A DNA stretch of 64,000 bases. It comes from an uncultured Bacteroidia bacterium. GTDB lineage: Bacteria > Bacteroidota > Bacteroidia > NS11-12g > UBA955. The position numbers and the translations under genes were made by a program. Of this stretch, positions 45,190 through 54,922 are shown piece by piece; within the stretch, counting starts at the first letter, position 1; each line of letters begins with the position of its first letter. The stretch covers positions 1 to 64,000 of the forward strand of contig CALKCM010000009.1 in NCBI GenBank assembly GCA_938086785.1, given 5' to 3'. Below the pieces are notes generated by a model that saw nothing but the letters and a program-made list of their open reading frames with translations, ran no database searches and was not told where the DNA came from.

Positions 45190-47030
45190 CAGTAAATCAA
45201 AACAGAAAATATGTATTTATAGGTATTTTCCTCTTCATAGGATTAGTTTACTGGATTAAGGCCTTTAGCTTGCAAATAATTAATAAAGACTATAGAGGAA
45301 TTGCCGAAAACAATGCCCTAAATAAAATAACTTTATATCCTGCTCGAAGCAATGTTTACGATAGGAACAACGAGTTATTGGCGTACAATGTTCACATTTA
45401 TAACCTGGTTGTTTTTCCGCGTAATATTGAAAACCTCGATACCACCGAATTGTGCGAGATTCTTGATATTGACCGACCAAAGTTCGCCAAATTAATGTAT
45501 TCAGCCATTGATCATTCCAAGGTCCGGAAACACAACAATGAATACAATAAATCCGCTGTTTTTTATGAGCGTCTAAATAAAAAACAGCTCATTCAAATGC
45601 AGGAGAATCTCTTTAAGTTCAAAGGGTTTTTCATTGAGCCATCTTCGGAGCGATACTATGCTTTGGAAGGGGCAGCACACTTAATGGGATACTTAACAGA
45701 AGCAAATGAGAACAAACTAGCCGAAGATATCTATTACAGACCTGGCGATCTTGTGGGAGCTAGCGGCTTAGAGTATCAGTACGAAGAAGAAATAAGAGGC
45801 ACCAAGGGCTTTAAAACTGTTTGGCAAGACAGGCTGTATCGAGAAAGAGGATTAGTAAAATCAAGAAATGCCTTAGTAAAACCCATTCCTGGTCCTGAAT
45901 TTAGAACAACTCTGGATTACAAATTACAAGAGTATGGAGAACTTTTATTGAATAATAAGCGTGGGTCTGTGGTTGCTATTGAACCCAGCACGGGAGAGGT
46001 ATTGGCAATGGTCAATAAACCAGATTACAACCCTAACATACTTAATGGAACGAAGCGAAGTAAAAACTATCGGAAATTACTGATTGATGGAAGAAGGCCT
46101 TTGTTCAATCGAGCTATTAAAGGACAATATCCTCCAGGAAGTACTTTCAAAACTGTAATGGCCGCCATTGGCTTGCAAGAAGGCATCATCTCAGACTCCA
46201 CCCAGTTTGGCTGCGCAGGAGGATACAGAATGGGGAGTTTACGCGTAGGTTGTCATCCACATGGAAGCCCTTTAGACTTAAAAAACTCCATTCGAATCAG
46301 TTGCAATGCCTATTACTGTAAATTGTATAGGAGTCTGATTGATCATCCAAAATTTGGTTCGGTTAGAAATGGATTCGCCAAACTTGCGGAGCACTGGAAA
46401 AGCTTTGGCCTGGGTGAACCACTTGGAATAGATTTACCCGGCGAAAAAGGTGGGAATATTCCCAGTTTAAACAATTTAGACCGCCGGCATGGAAAATCAT
46501 GGAGAAGTTCAACCATTATTTCAATGTCCATCGGTCAAGGAGAAATACTACTTACGCCATTGCAAATTGCCAATGTAGCCTGCATTATGGCCAACCGAGG
46601 GTTTTACTACACTCCTCATCTCATTAAAGGCATAGGTGCAACCAATTCAACGCCTAAAAAATTTACTACCCGAAAAAACACTAGCGTAGAGAAGAAGTAT
46701 TTTGATTTAGTAGTAGACGGAATGGCCATGGTAACAAAACCTGGAGGAACTGCAGGAAGAACTGGAGTTGAAGGCATCGTCATATGCGGAAAAACAGGAA
46801 CTGCTCAAAACTCACACGGAAAAGATCATTCTTTATTTATTGCTTTTGCTCCAAAAGAAAATCCAAAAATTGCAGTAGCTGCCATTGTAGAAAATGGAGG
46901 ATACGGAGCATCATGGGCCGCCCCTATTTGTAATTTAATGATTGAAAAATATCTGAATCGCACAAATCCAATTTACAGCACTAAAATTCCTCTTTTAGAG
47001 AAAAGGATGAAGGAGACCATTATTGAATAA
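45186..47030 (+). CDS. mrdA: penicillin-binding protein 2 (elongasome transpeptidase)
   Basis: 614 residues, class B PBP: one N-terminal membrane anchor, a pedestal domain with LGASGLEYQYEEEIRG-like linker (VGASGLEYQYEEE), and the transpeptidase domain with S319-T-F-K322 (acylation serine and lysine), S372-C-N374 and K536-T-G. Cross-links peptidoglycan during cell elongation, partner of RodA. The ATG overlaps the mreD stop by 4 nt; rodA follows 3 nt after the stop. Confidence 0.95.
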   Translation: MTVNQNRKYVFIGIFLFIGLVYWIKAFSLQIINKDYRGIAENNALNKITLYPARSNVYDRNNELLAYNVHIYNLVVFPRNIENLDTTELCEILDIDRPKFAKLMYSAIDHSKVRKHNNEYNKSAVFYERLNKKQLIQMQENLFKFKGFFIEPSSERYYALEGAAHLMGYLTEANENKLAEDIYYRPGDLVGASGLEYQYEEEIRGTKGFKTVWQDRLYRERGLVKSRNALVKPIPGPEFRTTLDYKLQEYGELLLNNKRGSVVAIEPSTGEVLAMVNKPDYNPNILNGTKRSKNYRKLLIDGRRPLFNRAIKGQYPPGSTFKTVMAAIGLQEGIISDSTQFGCAGGYRMGSLRVGCHPHGSPLDLKNSIRISCNAYYCKLYRSLIDHPKFGSVRNGFAKLAEHWKSFGLGEPLGIDLPGEKGGNIPSLNNLDRRHGKSWRSSTIISMSIGQGEILLTPLQIANVACIMANRGFYYTPHLIKGIGATNSTPKKFTTRKNTSVEKKYFDLVVDGMAMVTKPGGTAGRTGVEGIVICGKTGTAQNSHGKDHSLFIAFAPKENPKIAVAAIVENGGYGASWAAPICNLMIEKYLNRTNPIYSTKIPLLEKRMKETIIE

Positions 47031-47033
47031 GTC

Positions 47034-48305
47034 ATGAGTTCCTCATTCAACATAAGCCGTAACCGCTTTGATCCTGCCATTGTTTGGATGTATGTATTAC
47101 TCGTTCTTGTTGGTCTGGTAAATATTTACAGCGCATCGGTTGATGTAAACAATTTATATCAATTTACCAATAACGCCATTGCATTGCGCCAAGTGATGTG
47201 GATTAGTGGAGCCATTGTGGTTATATTAACCATAGCCTTTAGCAATAAAAATCTAATTCCCTATTTTGCCTATGGGTTTTATGGCGCAACTATGTTTTTG
47301 AACATTGCTGTCCTATTTGTGGGCCGCGAAGTAGCTGGAGCCAAGTCCTGGTTTGGCTTTGGAGGAGTGGGGATACAACCCTCCGAATTTGCAAAAGTGG
47401 GGGTAGCCTTAGCTTTAGCAAAATTTCTAGGCTCTTATGATGTAGAGTTTAAAGGCTGGAGAAACATACTGAAAAGCCTAGCTATTTTTCTCACCCCAGT
47501 CCTTATTATTCTGGCACAGAACGATACTGGATCTGCTTTAGTATTCCTTAGCTTTTTCTTAGTGCTATACCGCGTAGGAATGCCCAGCTACTATCTAATA
47601 GCAGCTGTTTGGTTTGTTATTATTGCAATTACCTGCATTATCCTTTCGGCCAAAACAATACCCATTCTTTACCTCATTTACGTATTTATTTTACTTGCAA
47701 GCCTTGCCATCTATTTTCTAAGAAAATCACGTATGGCCATCTATTTAACGATAGGTCTGCTTGCTGTAAGTGGCGGATTTACATACGCCATTGGCCAGTT
47801 CTATAATGGAATATTAAAACAATATCAACGAGACCGAATTGAAGTTGTTTTAGGTTTAAAAGAAGACAAAAGAAAAACAGGCTATAACCTCAGGCAATCA
47901 AAAATTGCCATTGGAGCAGGTGGAATAGTAGGAAGAGGATACTTAAAAGGAACCCAAACTAAAATGGGCTTTGTTCCAGAACAACACACTGATTTCATCT
48001 TCTGTACTATTGGAGAAGAATGGGGTTTTATAGGTGTTACAGCGCTATTTATCTTATATATGGCTCTACTTATACGAATAGTAAATGTGGCTGAAAAGCA
48101 ACAAGATCCCTTCAATAGAATCTATGGATATGGCGTGGCATGCATACTCTTTACGCACTTTACCGTTAATATTGGAATGACCATAGGGTTTATACCTGTT
48201 ATTGGAATACCCCTGCCCTTCATCAGCTTTGGAGGAAGTTCTCTTTGGGCCTTTACATTACTCTTGTTTGTGTTTCTTAAAATTGATGACCGATTCTCAA
48301 AATAA
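47034..48305 (+). CDS. rodA: SEDS peptidoglycan glycosyltransferase RodA
   Basis: 423 residues, ten membrane helices. SEDS signatures: AGAKSWFGFGGVGIQPSEFAK near 103-123, the large periplasmic loop with GTQTKMGFVPEQHTDFIF near 305, and GIPLPFISFGGSS near 395. Polymerises glycan strands together with PBP2. The reading frame overlaps the next gene, mnmD, by 20 nt. Confidence 0.95.
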   Translation: MSSSFNISRNRFDPAIVWMYVLLVLVGLVNIYSASVDVNNLYQFTNNAIALRQVMWISGAIVVILTIAFSNKNLIPYFAYGFYGATMFLNIAVLFVGREVAGAKSWFGFGGVGIQPSEFAKVGVALALAKFLGSYDVEFKGWRNILKSLAIFLTPVLIILAQNDTGSALVFLSFFLVLYRVGMPSYYLIAAVWFVIIAITCIILSAKTIPILYLIYVFILLASLAIYFLRKSRMAIYLTIGLLAVSGGFTYAIGQFYNGILKQYQRDRIEVVLGLKEDKRKTGYNLRQSKIAIGAGGIVGRGYLKGTQTKMGFVPEQHTDFIFCTIGEEWGFIGVTALFILYMALLIRIVNVAEKQQDPFNRIYGYGVACILFTHFTVNIGMTIGFIPVIGIPLPFISFGGSSLWAFTLLLFVFLKIDDRFSK

Positions 48306-48966
48306 TCTAAAACTACAGCAAACACCTGATGGCAGCTATACCCTTCTGCGAACAGATATGGGCGAAACCTACCACTCTAGGCATGGCGCACTTACCGAGA
48401 GTGAGCATGTGTTTATTAAAAACGGCCTTGACCTGGTGAATATTCAAGGAACCATTCATGTTTTAGAAGTGGGTCTAGGCACCCTACTTAATGCCTATTT
48501 AGCTGCTCAATTTGCACAAGAAAATCAAAAACAATTGCTGTATTATGGTATTGAAAAGTATCCTGTACCTCTACCCTTATTAAAACGACCCGAGATGGAA
48601 TGGGATCGTAAGCAAGAACAATATAAAAAATTGGTTGAATCTGACTGGGAAAAAGAAATAACATTAAACCCTTTCTGTACGATAAAAAAAATAGAGGCCG
48701 ATGCCTTAAGCTACCAAGCCAAGCATTCTATTGACATTATATTTTTTGATGCTTTCGCTCCGAATTACCAAGGAGAAATGTGGGATAAAGCCTATTTTGA
48801 GAAATTATATAATCAACTAAATCCAGGAGGTATATTCACCACATACTGCGCTAAAGGCTCAGTTCGCAGAGACCTAGCATCCGTTGGGTTTAGCATGGAG
48901 CGCAAACCTGGCCCTCCTGGAAAAAGAGAAATGCTGGTAGGAACGAAACCTTTATCTTTCGAGTAA
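48286..48966 (+). CDS. mnmD: tRNA 5-methylaminomethyl-2-thiouridine methyltransferase, stand-alone MnmD
   Basis: 226 residues from ATG 48286. YHSRHGALTESEHVFI near 31-46 and VLEVGLGTLLNAYLA (SAM loop) are hallmarks of the MnmC methyltransferase half; IIFFDAFAPNYQGEMW carries the catalytic region. Methylates nm5(s2)U34 to mnm5(s2)U34 in tRNAs. The FAD oxidase half of E. coli MnmC is absent, as in many bacteria with MnmD. It overlaps rodA by 20 nt, so it is probably read from the mre operon message. Confidence 0.87.
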   Translation: MTDSQNNLKLQQTPDGSYTLLRTDMGETYHSRHGALTESEHVFIKNGLDLVNIQGTIHVLEVGLGTLLNAYLAAQFAQENQKQLLYYGIEKYPVPLPLLKRPEMEWDRKQEQYKKLVESDWEKEITLNPFCTIKKIEADALSYQAKHSIDIIFFDAFAPNYQGEMWDKAYFEKLYNQLNPGGIFTTYCAKGSVRRDLASVGFSMERKPGPPGKREMLVGTKPLSFE

Positions 48967-49006
48967 TATTAATACAAAGGGTTCAAGCCTGCATGCAATT
49001 TCTGAG

Positions 49007-49014
49007 TACCTTTG
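49007..49014 (+). promoter_or_regulatory. -7 promoter element of rlmF
   Basis: TACCTTTG, full consensus, 7 nt before the rlmF ATG; predicted leaderless. Confidence 0.65.
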
Positions 49015-49021
49015 CCATTCC

Positions 49022-49999
49022 ATGCCATCAAATCCTAGGGAAAAATCCAACGAATTAAATAAATCTAAAATACACCCGAAAAATAGGCACAGAGATAGTT
49101 ATGATTTTGATGCACTCTCAGCAACAAGCCCTGAATTAAAGGAGTATGTAAAAGTGAATGAACACGGAACGAAAAGCATCCATTTTTTTGATCCAAATGC
49201 AGTTAAAGCACTGAATAAGGCTCTAATTATGCACTTTTACGACATTTCTTATTGGGATATCCCAAAAGATTACCTCTGCCCACCTATTCCCGGCCGCGCA
49301 GACTATATCCATTATGTGGCCGAATTAATGTATGATTCCATCCCAACTGTAAAATACAGGAAAATACCTAGGGGCTCAGATATTCAAGTGTTAGATGTAG
49401 GTATTGGAGCCAACTGCGTTTATCCCATTGTAGGGCAGCATGAATATGGCTGGTCCTTTATTGGCTCCGAAATAGATACAGGCGCCATCCAAGCCGCACG
49501 AAAAATCATAAAAAACAATGCGGGTTTAAGCCGCAATGTAAGCCTGCGCATTCAAGCCAATCCAAAAAACATATTTAAAGGAGTGCTAAAAAAGGAGGAT
49601 CGCATAGATGTAACCCTCTGCAATCCACCATTTTTCAGTTCGGCTGAGGAAGTTCAAAAGGCGAATAGAAGAAAAAACTCCAACCTCAAAAAACAGGCTA
49701 GCAAGGCCAAATTAAACTTTGGTGGCACACATACTGAACTTTGGTGTGAAGGAGGCGAAGATGCCTTTGTAGGACAAATGATTCAGGAGAGCAAGGCCTT
49801 TGCACAATCTTGTTTTTGGTTTACTACTTTAATTTCAAAAGAATCTCATTTAAACAAAGCTTTAAAGGCCTTGCGCCGAACAAATGTGCATCAGGTAGAA
49901 ATCATTAACATGGCACAAGGCAATAAAACAAGCCGTGTATTGGCTTGGACCTTTTTAAATACAGATCAGCAAAAACATTGGATTAAAACACGATGGTAA
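49022..49999 (+). CDS. rlmF: 23S rRNA (adenine(1618)-N6)-methyltransferase
   Basis: 325 residues. The opening KIHPKNRHRDSYDFDAL, then LDVGIGANCVYPIVG (SAM loop near 119) and the catalytic CNPPFFSS near 199 define RlmF. The loop after NPPF (RRKNSNLKKQASKAKLNFGG) and the later GGEDAFVGQMIQES match family members. Its own promoter sits directly upstream; the only neighbour with a related activity is mnmD. Confidence 0.93.
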   Translation: MPSNPREKSNELNKSKIHPKNRHRDSYDFDALSATSPELKEYVKVNEHGTKSIHFFDPNAVKALNKALIMHFYDISYWDIPKDYLCPPIPGRADYIHYVAELMYDSIPTVKYRKIPRGSDIQVLDVGIGANCVYPIVGQHEYGWSFIGSEIDTGAIQAARKIIKNNAGLSRNVSLRIQANPKNIFKGVLKKEDRIDVTLCNPPFFSSAEEVQKANRRKNSNLKKQASKAKLNFGGTHTELWCEGGEDAFVGQMIQESKAFAQSCFWFTTLISKESHLNKALKALRRTNVHQVEIINMAQGNKTSRVLAWTFLNTDQQKHWIKTRW

Positions 50000-50022
50000 G
50001 CAAGATTAAAAACAATCTTTAT

Positions 50023-50030
50023 TAAATTTG
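50023..50030 (+). promoter_or_regulatory. -7 promoter element of the DUF2490 gene
   Basis: TAAATTTG, full consensus, 15 nt before the ATG at 50046; it overlaps the in-frame TTG at 50028 and so rules that start out. Confidence 0.55.
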
Positions 50031-50045
50031 AATTTTAAAATACCC

Positions 50046-50744
50046 ATGAAAAAAATTATCCTTTTAGCTTTAGTGAGTCTCAGCTCCATTTGTTCAAGCA
50101 CACTCCATAGTCAGGTAAATAAAAATAAGCTAGGAGCCTGGTATATGTATTTTTGGAATACCCAAATAAAACAAGGGCCTTGGGGTTTTCAGGGTGACGT
50201 ACAGTACAGAAATTGGAACAGCATTGGCGATTTAGAGCAACTCTTATTAAGAGGAGGCTTAACCTATACGCCCAAAAATGCTGCTATTAAATTCACCTTA
50301 GGCTACGGAAACATTCAAACTGGAACTTACGGTTCTAGTAATGAAACAAGTATGGAACATCGCATATATCAAGAGGCCTTATTTCCACAAAAAATTGGAG
50401 AACGCTTTTACTTAACGCACCGACTGAGGCATGAACAGCGATTTGTAGAAAACCAGGATTTCAGAACACGATACAGGTACAATATGTTTGTTAATGTACC
50501 ATTAAATAAAAAAGAAATAACAGACCATACCTTTTACCTCGCATTCTATAATGAACTTTTTATTAATGGTCAACGAAAAATTACCAGCAATAGAACCGTA
50601 GCACTTTTTGATCGAAATCGATTATATGGAGCACTGGGATACGCGATAAAAAAACAAATGAAAGTACAACTGGGAATCATGCGCCAAACCACAGATGCTT
50701 TGGGTAAAAATCAAATGCAACTTAGTTTTCATCATACATTTTAG
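50046..50744 (+). CDS. DUF2490 outer-membrane beta-barrel protein
   Basis: 232 residues from ATG 50046: signal peptide (to TLHSQ), then strands in the DUF2490 pattern (LGAWYMYFWNTQIKQGPWGF; YLTHRLRHEQRFVENQ; FRTRYRYNMFVNVPL), ending in Phe (LSFHHTF). Predicted 10-stranded barrel. The function of the family is unknown. Single gene; the 175 bp after it contain only an imperfect -7-like TATATTGC before the next gene. Confidence 0.82.
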   Translation: MKKIILLALVSLSSICSSTLHSQVNKNKLGAWYMYFWNTQIKQGPWGFQGDVQYRNWNSIGDLEQLLLRGGLTYTPKNAAIKFTLGYGNIQTGTYGSSNETSMEHRIYQEALFPQKIGERFYLTHRLRHEQRFVENQDFRTRYRYNMFVNVPLNKKEITDHTFYLAFYNELFINGQRKITSNRTVALFDRNRLYGALGYAIKKQMKVQLGIMRQTTDALGKNQMQLSFHHTF

Positions 50745-50919
50745 ATTTAGTGGCTAAACACCAAGCACATGGCTGAATGATTAAATCATAAATATTGCCT
50801 CAACTTCTTCAATAAATGTACTCATACTTCAGCCAAAAAATAAGGCTTTTGTAGTAAAATAAAGTGAACTCAGAAGCACTTTAATAGAAACCTCCAAGGT
50901 TCATCGTATATTGCAAAAA

Positions 50920-51651
50920 ATGAATTTAAATTTAGCGGTCCTCATCGATGGTGATAATATACCATCCGCTTATGTAAAAGAAATGATGCAAGAAATTGCC
51001 AAGTATGGCAATCCCACCATCAAGAGAATATACGGAGACTGGACCAAGCCCCATCTTTCTAAATGGAAGAATATGCTTTTGGAAAATGCAATCACACCCA
51101 TTCAACAATATGGATATACTACTGGCAAGAATGCAACAGATTCAGCCATGATTATAGATGCTATGGATATTTTATATTCCGAAAAGGTAAATGGATTTTG
51201 TCTAGTGAGCAGTGATAGCGACTTTACCCGACTGGCCACACGATTGCGAGAAGCAGGGATGCAGGTAATTGGAATTGGTGAAAAGAAAACACCGGATCCT
51301 TTTATAGTGGCCTGCGATAAGTTCATTTACATAGAAATACTCAAAGGCAACAGTAAGGAAAAGGAATCTACGAGTGATAAAAACTCCGCAAAGGAATCTG
51401 TTGACAAGATTTCAGGAAGAGATATCAAACTTATTGCCAGAACCGTCAATGATCTCTCGGATGACGATGGCTGGGCTTTCTTAGGAGATGTGGGTAGTTT
51501 AATTCAGAAGAAAAAACCAAGTTTCGACCCGCGTAATTTTGGCTTCCAAAAATTAACTCCATTAATTAAATCTTTGGGTAAATTTGAAATAGAACAGAGG
51601 GAACATTCTAAAAGTAAACACAAGTTGATTTACGTAAAAAACAAGGGCTAA
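50920..51651 (+). CDS. NYN-domain ribonuclease-like protein with OST-HTH/LOTUS domain
   Basis: 243 residues from ATG 50920. The N-terminal NYN (PIN-like) nuclease domain has AVLIDGDNIP near residue 6, ATDSAMIIDAMDIL near 69 and LVSSDSDFTRLATRLRE near 94, whose aspartates form the metal site. After a Ser/Lys-rich linker comes an OST-HTH/LOTUS domain (ISGRDIKLIARTVNDLSDDDGW, in part; FGFQKLTPLIKSLGKFE), an RNA-binding winged helix also found in eukaryotic MARF1 and TDRD5/7. Probably cleaves or binds structured RNA; the target is unknown. Single gene. Confidence 0.85.
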   Translation: MNLNLAVLIDGDNIPSAYVKEMMQEIAKYGNPTIKRIYGDWTKPHLSKWKNMLLENAITPIQQYGYTTGKNATDSAMIIDAMDILYSEKVNGFCLVSSDSDFTRLATRLREAGMQVIGIGEKKTPDPFIVACDKFIYIEILKGNSKEKESTSDKNSAKESVDKISGRDIKLIARTVNDLSDDDGWAFLGDVGSLIQKKKPSFDPRNFGFQKLTPLIKSLGKFEIEQREHSKSKHKLIYVKNKG

Positions 51652-51750
51652 CTATTAGCTTTAGGACCAAAGCTTTATCAAGTTAATCGATAAAATCAGC
51701 CAATATGAACAATTTGGTTAAAAAATGCTGCCAAACTGACAGGTTGGAGC

Positions 51751-51758
51751 TATATTTG
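51751..51758 (+). promoter_or_regulatory. -7 promoter element of the sigma-54-activator / lptE / secG operon
   Basis: TATATTTG, full consensus, 14 nt before the ATG at 51773. An AGGAG lies 3 nt before the ATG, too close for an efficient Shine-Dalgarno sequence. Confidence 0.6.
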
Positions 51759-51772
51759 CCTTACAGGAGCGA

Positions 51773-53053
51773 ATGGACATTAAGCAGATTAAGCAACGGT
51801 TTGGCATTATAGGGCACTCCCCTTTGTTAAACAATGCGCTAGAGGTAGCCACCAAAGTGGCACCCACCGATATGAATGTTCTCATACTTGGCCAAAGTGG
51901 AGTGGGAAAAGAAAGTTTTTCAAAGATTATTCACCAATTAAGCGCCCGTAAACATGCCAATTTCATTGCAGTGAACTGTGGTGCAATCCCAGAGGGGACT
52001 ATAGACAGTGAACTTTTTGGCCATGAAAAAGGAGCCTACACAGGAGCTCACGACAAGCGTAAAGGGTATTTTGAAACCGTAAATGGGGGAACCATATTTT
52101 TAGATGAAGTTGGAGAACTTCCCTTAGGTACACAAGCCCGTTTATTGCGCGTTCTAGAAAATGGAGAATTCATAAAAGTAGGAAGCTCACAGGTTCAAAA
52201 AACAAATGTGCGTGTGGTTGCAGCAACTAACCGGGACCTCATGGAGCGAGCTCAAGAAGGGAAATTTAGAGAAGATCTCTATTACAGGTTAGCCACCGTT
52301 CCTATTAAAGTTCCTCGACTATCTGAACGAAAAGAAGATATACATTTACTCTTTAGAAAATTTGCTCAAAACTTTGCCGATGAACATTATACTGATTCTA
52401 TTTCATTGAACCCAGAAGCGCAACGATTATTAGAAAACTATGCCTGGCCAGGAAATGTGCGCCAACTAAAAAATGTAACCGAGCAAATATGTGTGCTGGA
52501 ATCAGAGAATTTAATTAACTACTCTATTTTAAATAAATACTTACCTAAACAGTTGGGAAACTCCTTGCCTATGATCATTAATGGGGCCAACTTTTCGACA
52601 GATGGAATGAGCGATAGGGATATCTTGTACAAAGTCTTAATTGATTTAAAAAGAGATGTGGGCGAACTTAAAAAAGTAGTTTTTGGATTGTTAGAAAATC
52701 AAAATGGAAACGCAGTATCAGATGCCCAAAAAGATGAAATTTACAAGTCTCTTCTCTTAGAATCAGAAAACAAGGTGGAAACAGCTCCAGAAAATGAGTA
52801 TCAAGAAAATACATACCAAGAGCAAGCAGAACCAGCATATACACTGCATACAGATGGAGATTCACACGACTATGTAGAAGTTGAGGTATCCGAACATCAA
52901 GAAAGTAAGAATCTTAAATTAGAGGATAAAGAAATAGAATATATTAAATTAGCCTTGAAACGAAATAAAGGAAGGCGTAAAAGAGCTGCCGATGATTTAG
53001 GAATAAGTGAACGAACCCTATACCGAAAAATTAAACAATATGATTTGGAATAA
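51773..53053 (+). CDS. sigma-54-type AAA+ transcriptional activator without sensor domain
   Basis: 426 residues. The AAA+ domain starts at the N-terminus: Walker A GQSGVGKE at 40-47, the sigma-54-contacting GAYTGA loop at 87-92, Walker B IFLDE near 108-112, arginine fingers in FREDLYYRL. A variable acidic linker (about 300-385, many Glu/Gln) leads to a Fis-type HTH at the C-terminus (IEYIKLALKRNKGRRKRAA onward). No receiver or GAF domain precedes the AAA+ core, so control must be by partner or expression level. Leads the lptE-secG operon, and its stop overlaps lptE. Confidence 0.92.
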   Translation: MDIKQIKQRFGIIGHSPLLNNALEVATKVAPTDMNVLILGQSGVGKESFSKIIHQLSARKHANFIAVNCGAIPEGTIDSELFGHEKGAYTGAHDKRKGYFETVNGGTIFLDEVGELPLGTQARLLRVLENGEFIKVGSSQVQKTNVRVVAATNRDLMERAQEGKFREDLYYRLATVPIKVPRLSERKEDIHLLFRKFAQNFADEHYTDSISLNPEAQRLLENYAWPGNVRQLKNVTEQICVLESENLINYSILNKYLPKQLGNSLPMIINGANFSTDGMSDRDILYKVLIDLKRDVGELKKVVFGLLENQNGNAVSDAQKDEIYKSLLLESENKVETAPENEYQENTYQEQAEPAYTLHTDGDSHDYVEVEVSEHQESKNLKLEDKEIEYIKLALKRNKGRRKRAADDLGISERTLYRKIKQYDLE

Positions 53054-53540
53054 ACTGACTCCCCTTTGCTTCCTACTTGCTTCCTGCTGCGGGAAGTTCT
53101 ATAATTTTAAAGGAGCTAATATTCCTCCAGATATTAAGAACTTTTCTGTAGAAATATTTAAAAATGAGGCAGAAGTTGTAAATCCAGAGCTAGCCAATGC
53201 AATGACAGAGAAACTTAAAACAAAGTTTCAACAGCAAACCAGCTTAGGCTTAGTGCAAAACAATGGAGACTATAGCTTCACTAGTATTATTAATGAATAC
53301 AGAGTGGAACCTGCCAGTTTGAGCCCAGGACAAGGAACTGCACAAAACAAATTTTCTATTTCCGTTCAGGTAGATTTTAAATGCGCGAAATATCCTGAAA
53401 AAGATTTCTCTAAGTCCTATGCTAATTTTCGTAACTTTGACGCTAGTGAGCAGTTTTCCGCAGTAGAGAAGAACTTTGCAGAGGAAATTGCTGATAATAT
53501 TATTCAACAAATATTTGCCGACGTGGCACTGGATTGGTAA
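53040..53540 (+). CDS. lptE: LPS-assembly lipoprotein LptE
   Basis: 166 residues from the ATG at 53040, which lies inside the end of the activator gene (14-nt overlap). Lipoprotein signal LLASCC; after it, CGKFYNFKGANIPPDIKNFSVEIF and LKTKFQQQTSLGLVQNNGDY fit the Bacteroidetes LptE family. It plugs the LptD barrel and moves LPS to the cell surface. The reading from 53007 lacks the signal peptide at its N-terminus and is rejected. The next gene starts within the stop (TAATG). Confidence 0.87.
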   Translation: MIWNKLTPLCFLLASCCGKFYNFKGANIPPDIKNFSVEIFKNEAEVVNPELANAMTEKLKTKFQQQTSLGLVQNNGDYSFTSIINEYRVEPASLSPGQGTAQNKFSISVQVDFKCAKYPEKDFSKSYANFRNFDASEQFSAVEKNFAEEIADNIIQQIFADVALDW

Positions 53541-54922
53541 TGGATATTAATTCCAAAATAAATATAACCGAAGCACTCACCCAAAGCGAGTTAAAGGAAA
53601 TCGTTACTCTATCACGAAAGCATCCATATTGGCATATACCCTTGGCTATTTTAGCTCGACATTTCCGAATTAAAGGAAGTGAAAAAATAGAGGTAGCCTC
53701 TGCCATGGCAGCCATGCGTGTCCCAAGCCAATCAGAACTTTACACCTATGTATATTCCGAAAATGGATTAAAAGAGGTCCTCTCTCAAGAGATTGCACAT
53801 CCTGAAGCCAAGAAAATAGAGAAAAAGACTCCAGAGGTTAAAAGCCCTGAGAAGAAGGCTCCAAAGAAAGAGACTATAGAAGTAAAAACTCCTGAGGTTA
53901 AGACTCCAGAGGTTAAAAGCCCTGAGAAGAAGGCTCCAAAGAAAGAAACTATAGAAGTAAAAACTCCTGAGGTTAAGGCTACAAAGGTTAAAAGCCCTGA
54001 GAAGAAGGCTCCAAAGAAAGAAACTCCAGAAGTAAAAAAACTTGAGGTTAAGGCTCCAGATAAAAAGCCAAAAGAATCAAAAATCCCTCAAGAAGAAAAA
54101 GATCATTTAGAAACGTATGAAGAAATTTCACCCTTTACTACGGAATTAAAAAGTGAGCATTTACCAGAAGCTAAATCAGTAGAAAAAATAGATGTAGTTG
54201 GGCTCCCTGCAAAAGAAACAGTGGAAAAAGAGCATACCGATTCCCCGCCTGTAGAGATAGAAACTACCCTTAATCAAGTTCCTGAAGAAAAGGAAGTAAA
54301 TGACTCTGTTGAACGAACGCTAGAAGAAATTGAATCCTTGATGAATCGTAAAGATTCCTTTAATATTATACCTGAAGGCAAACCAGAGGAAAATAAAGTG
54401 CACAGCGATAGTAACTCTGCGATGGATGTATTTGATTCAAGCTACGATATTGCGGATCATTTTAGTCTGCCGGAAGATTCTATTGTTGGGGAAGGAGAAG
54501 ATTTTTACTTTTGGCTAAAACAACCCCTCATTGAACCCTCAGAATCCCGTAGTACTGAAGAGAAGAAAAGTCAAGCCAAGCCAGTAAAAAAAAAGAAAGC
54601 CACATCAACCCAAAATAAGACTTCCCAAACTCCGAAGGCACCCTCGAGTGAGAAACCATCTAAAGCGGATATTTTAGATGCTTTCATACGTAAGAACCCA
54701 AGTATATCTAAAATAAACAAAGAGGATACACCCAGCCCTGTAGACTATTCGAACAAGGCCGGAGAAATGCCAATTGAGCTAGCAACAGAAACATTGGCAC
54801 GAATTTATGAGGAACAAGGAAACCTAAAAGCAGCTAAGAAAATTTATACCACTTTGATGTTGAAATTCCCAACAAAAAAGCCTTATTTTGCAGACCGAAT
54901 TAAGAAGTTAAAAAAATCATGA
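53540..54922 (+). CDS. repeat-bearing Lys/Glu-rich protein with C-terminal TPR-like segment
   Basis: 460 residues from ATG 53540, overlapping the lptE stop by one base. N-terminal 70 residues are helical ([20 protein letters not shown]); 97-171 consist of three 25-residue Lys/Pro/Glu repeats; the centre is acidic and disordered; the last 60 residues ([28 protein letters not shown]) form one TPR-like hairpin pair. No signal peptide or membrane helix, so cytoplasmic or membrane-associated. A gene of this layout between lptE and secG recurs in Bacteroidetes; role unknown. Confidence 0.75.
   Translation: MDINSKINITEALTQSELKEIVTLSRKHPYWHIPLAILARHFRIKGSEKIEVASAMAAMRVPSQSELYTYVYSENGLKEVLSQEIAHPEAKKIEKKTPEVKSPEKKAPKKETIEVKTPEVKTPEVKSPEKKAPKKETIEVKTPEVKATKVKSPEKKAPKKETPEVKKLEVKAPDKKPKESKIPQEEKDHLETYEEISPFTTELKSEHLPEAKSVEKIDVVGLPAKETVEKEHTDSPPVEIETTLNQVPEEKEVNDSVERTLEEIESLMNRKDSFNIIPEGKPEENKVHSDSNSAMDVFDSSYDIADHFSLPEDSIVGEGEDFYFWLKQPLIEPSESRSTEEKKSQAKPVKKKKATSTQNKTSQTPKAPSSEKPSKADILDAFIRKNPSISKINKEDTPSPVDYSNKAGEMPIELATETLARIYEEQGNLKAAKKIYTTLMLKFPTKKPYFADRIKKLKKS
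53828..54052 (+). repeat. three tandem 75-bp in-frame repeats
   Basis: Units at 53828-53902, 53903-53977 and 53978-54052, each 25 codons ([15 protein letters not shown] then [10 protein letters not shown]). Copies 1 and 2 differ by a single base; copy 3 has several changes. The unit itself contains the sub-repeat TPEVK at both ends, which would promote slippage. Confidence 0.92.

Noticed and set aside
53828-54052. Regular 75-bp repeats that at first sight could be a CRISPR-like array
   Set aside because: Units are contiguous with no unique spacers, keep the reading frame of a larger gene and encode a Lys/Pro/Glu repeat.
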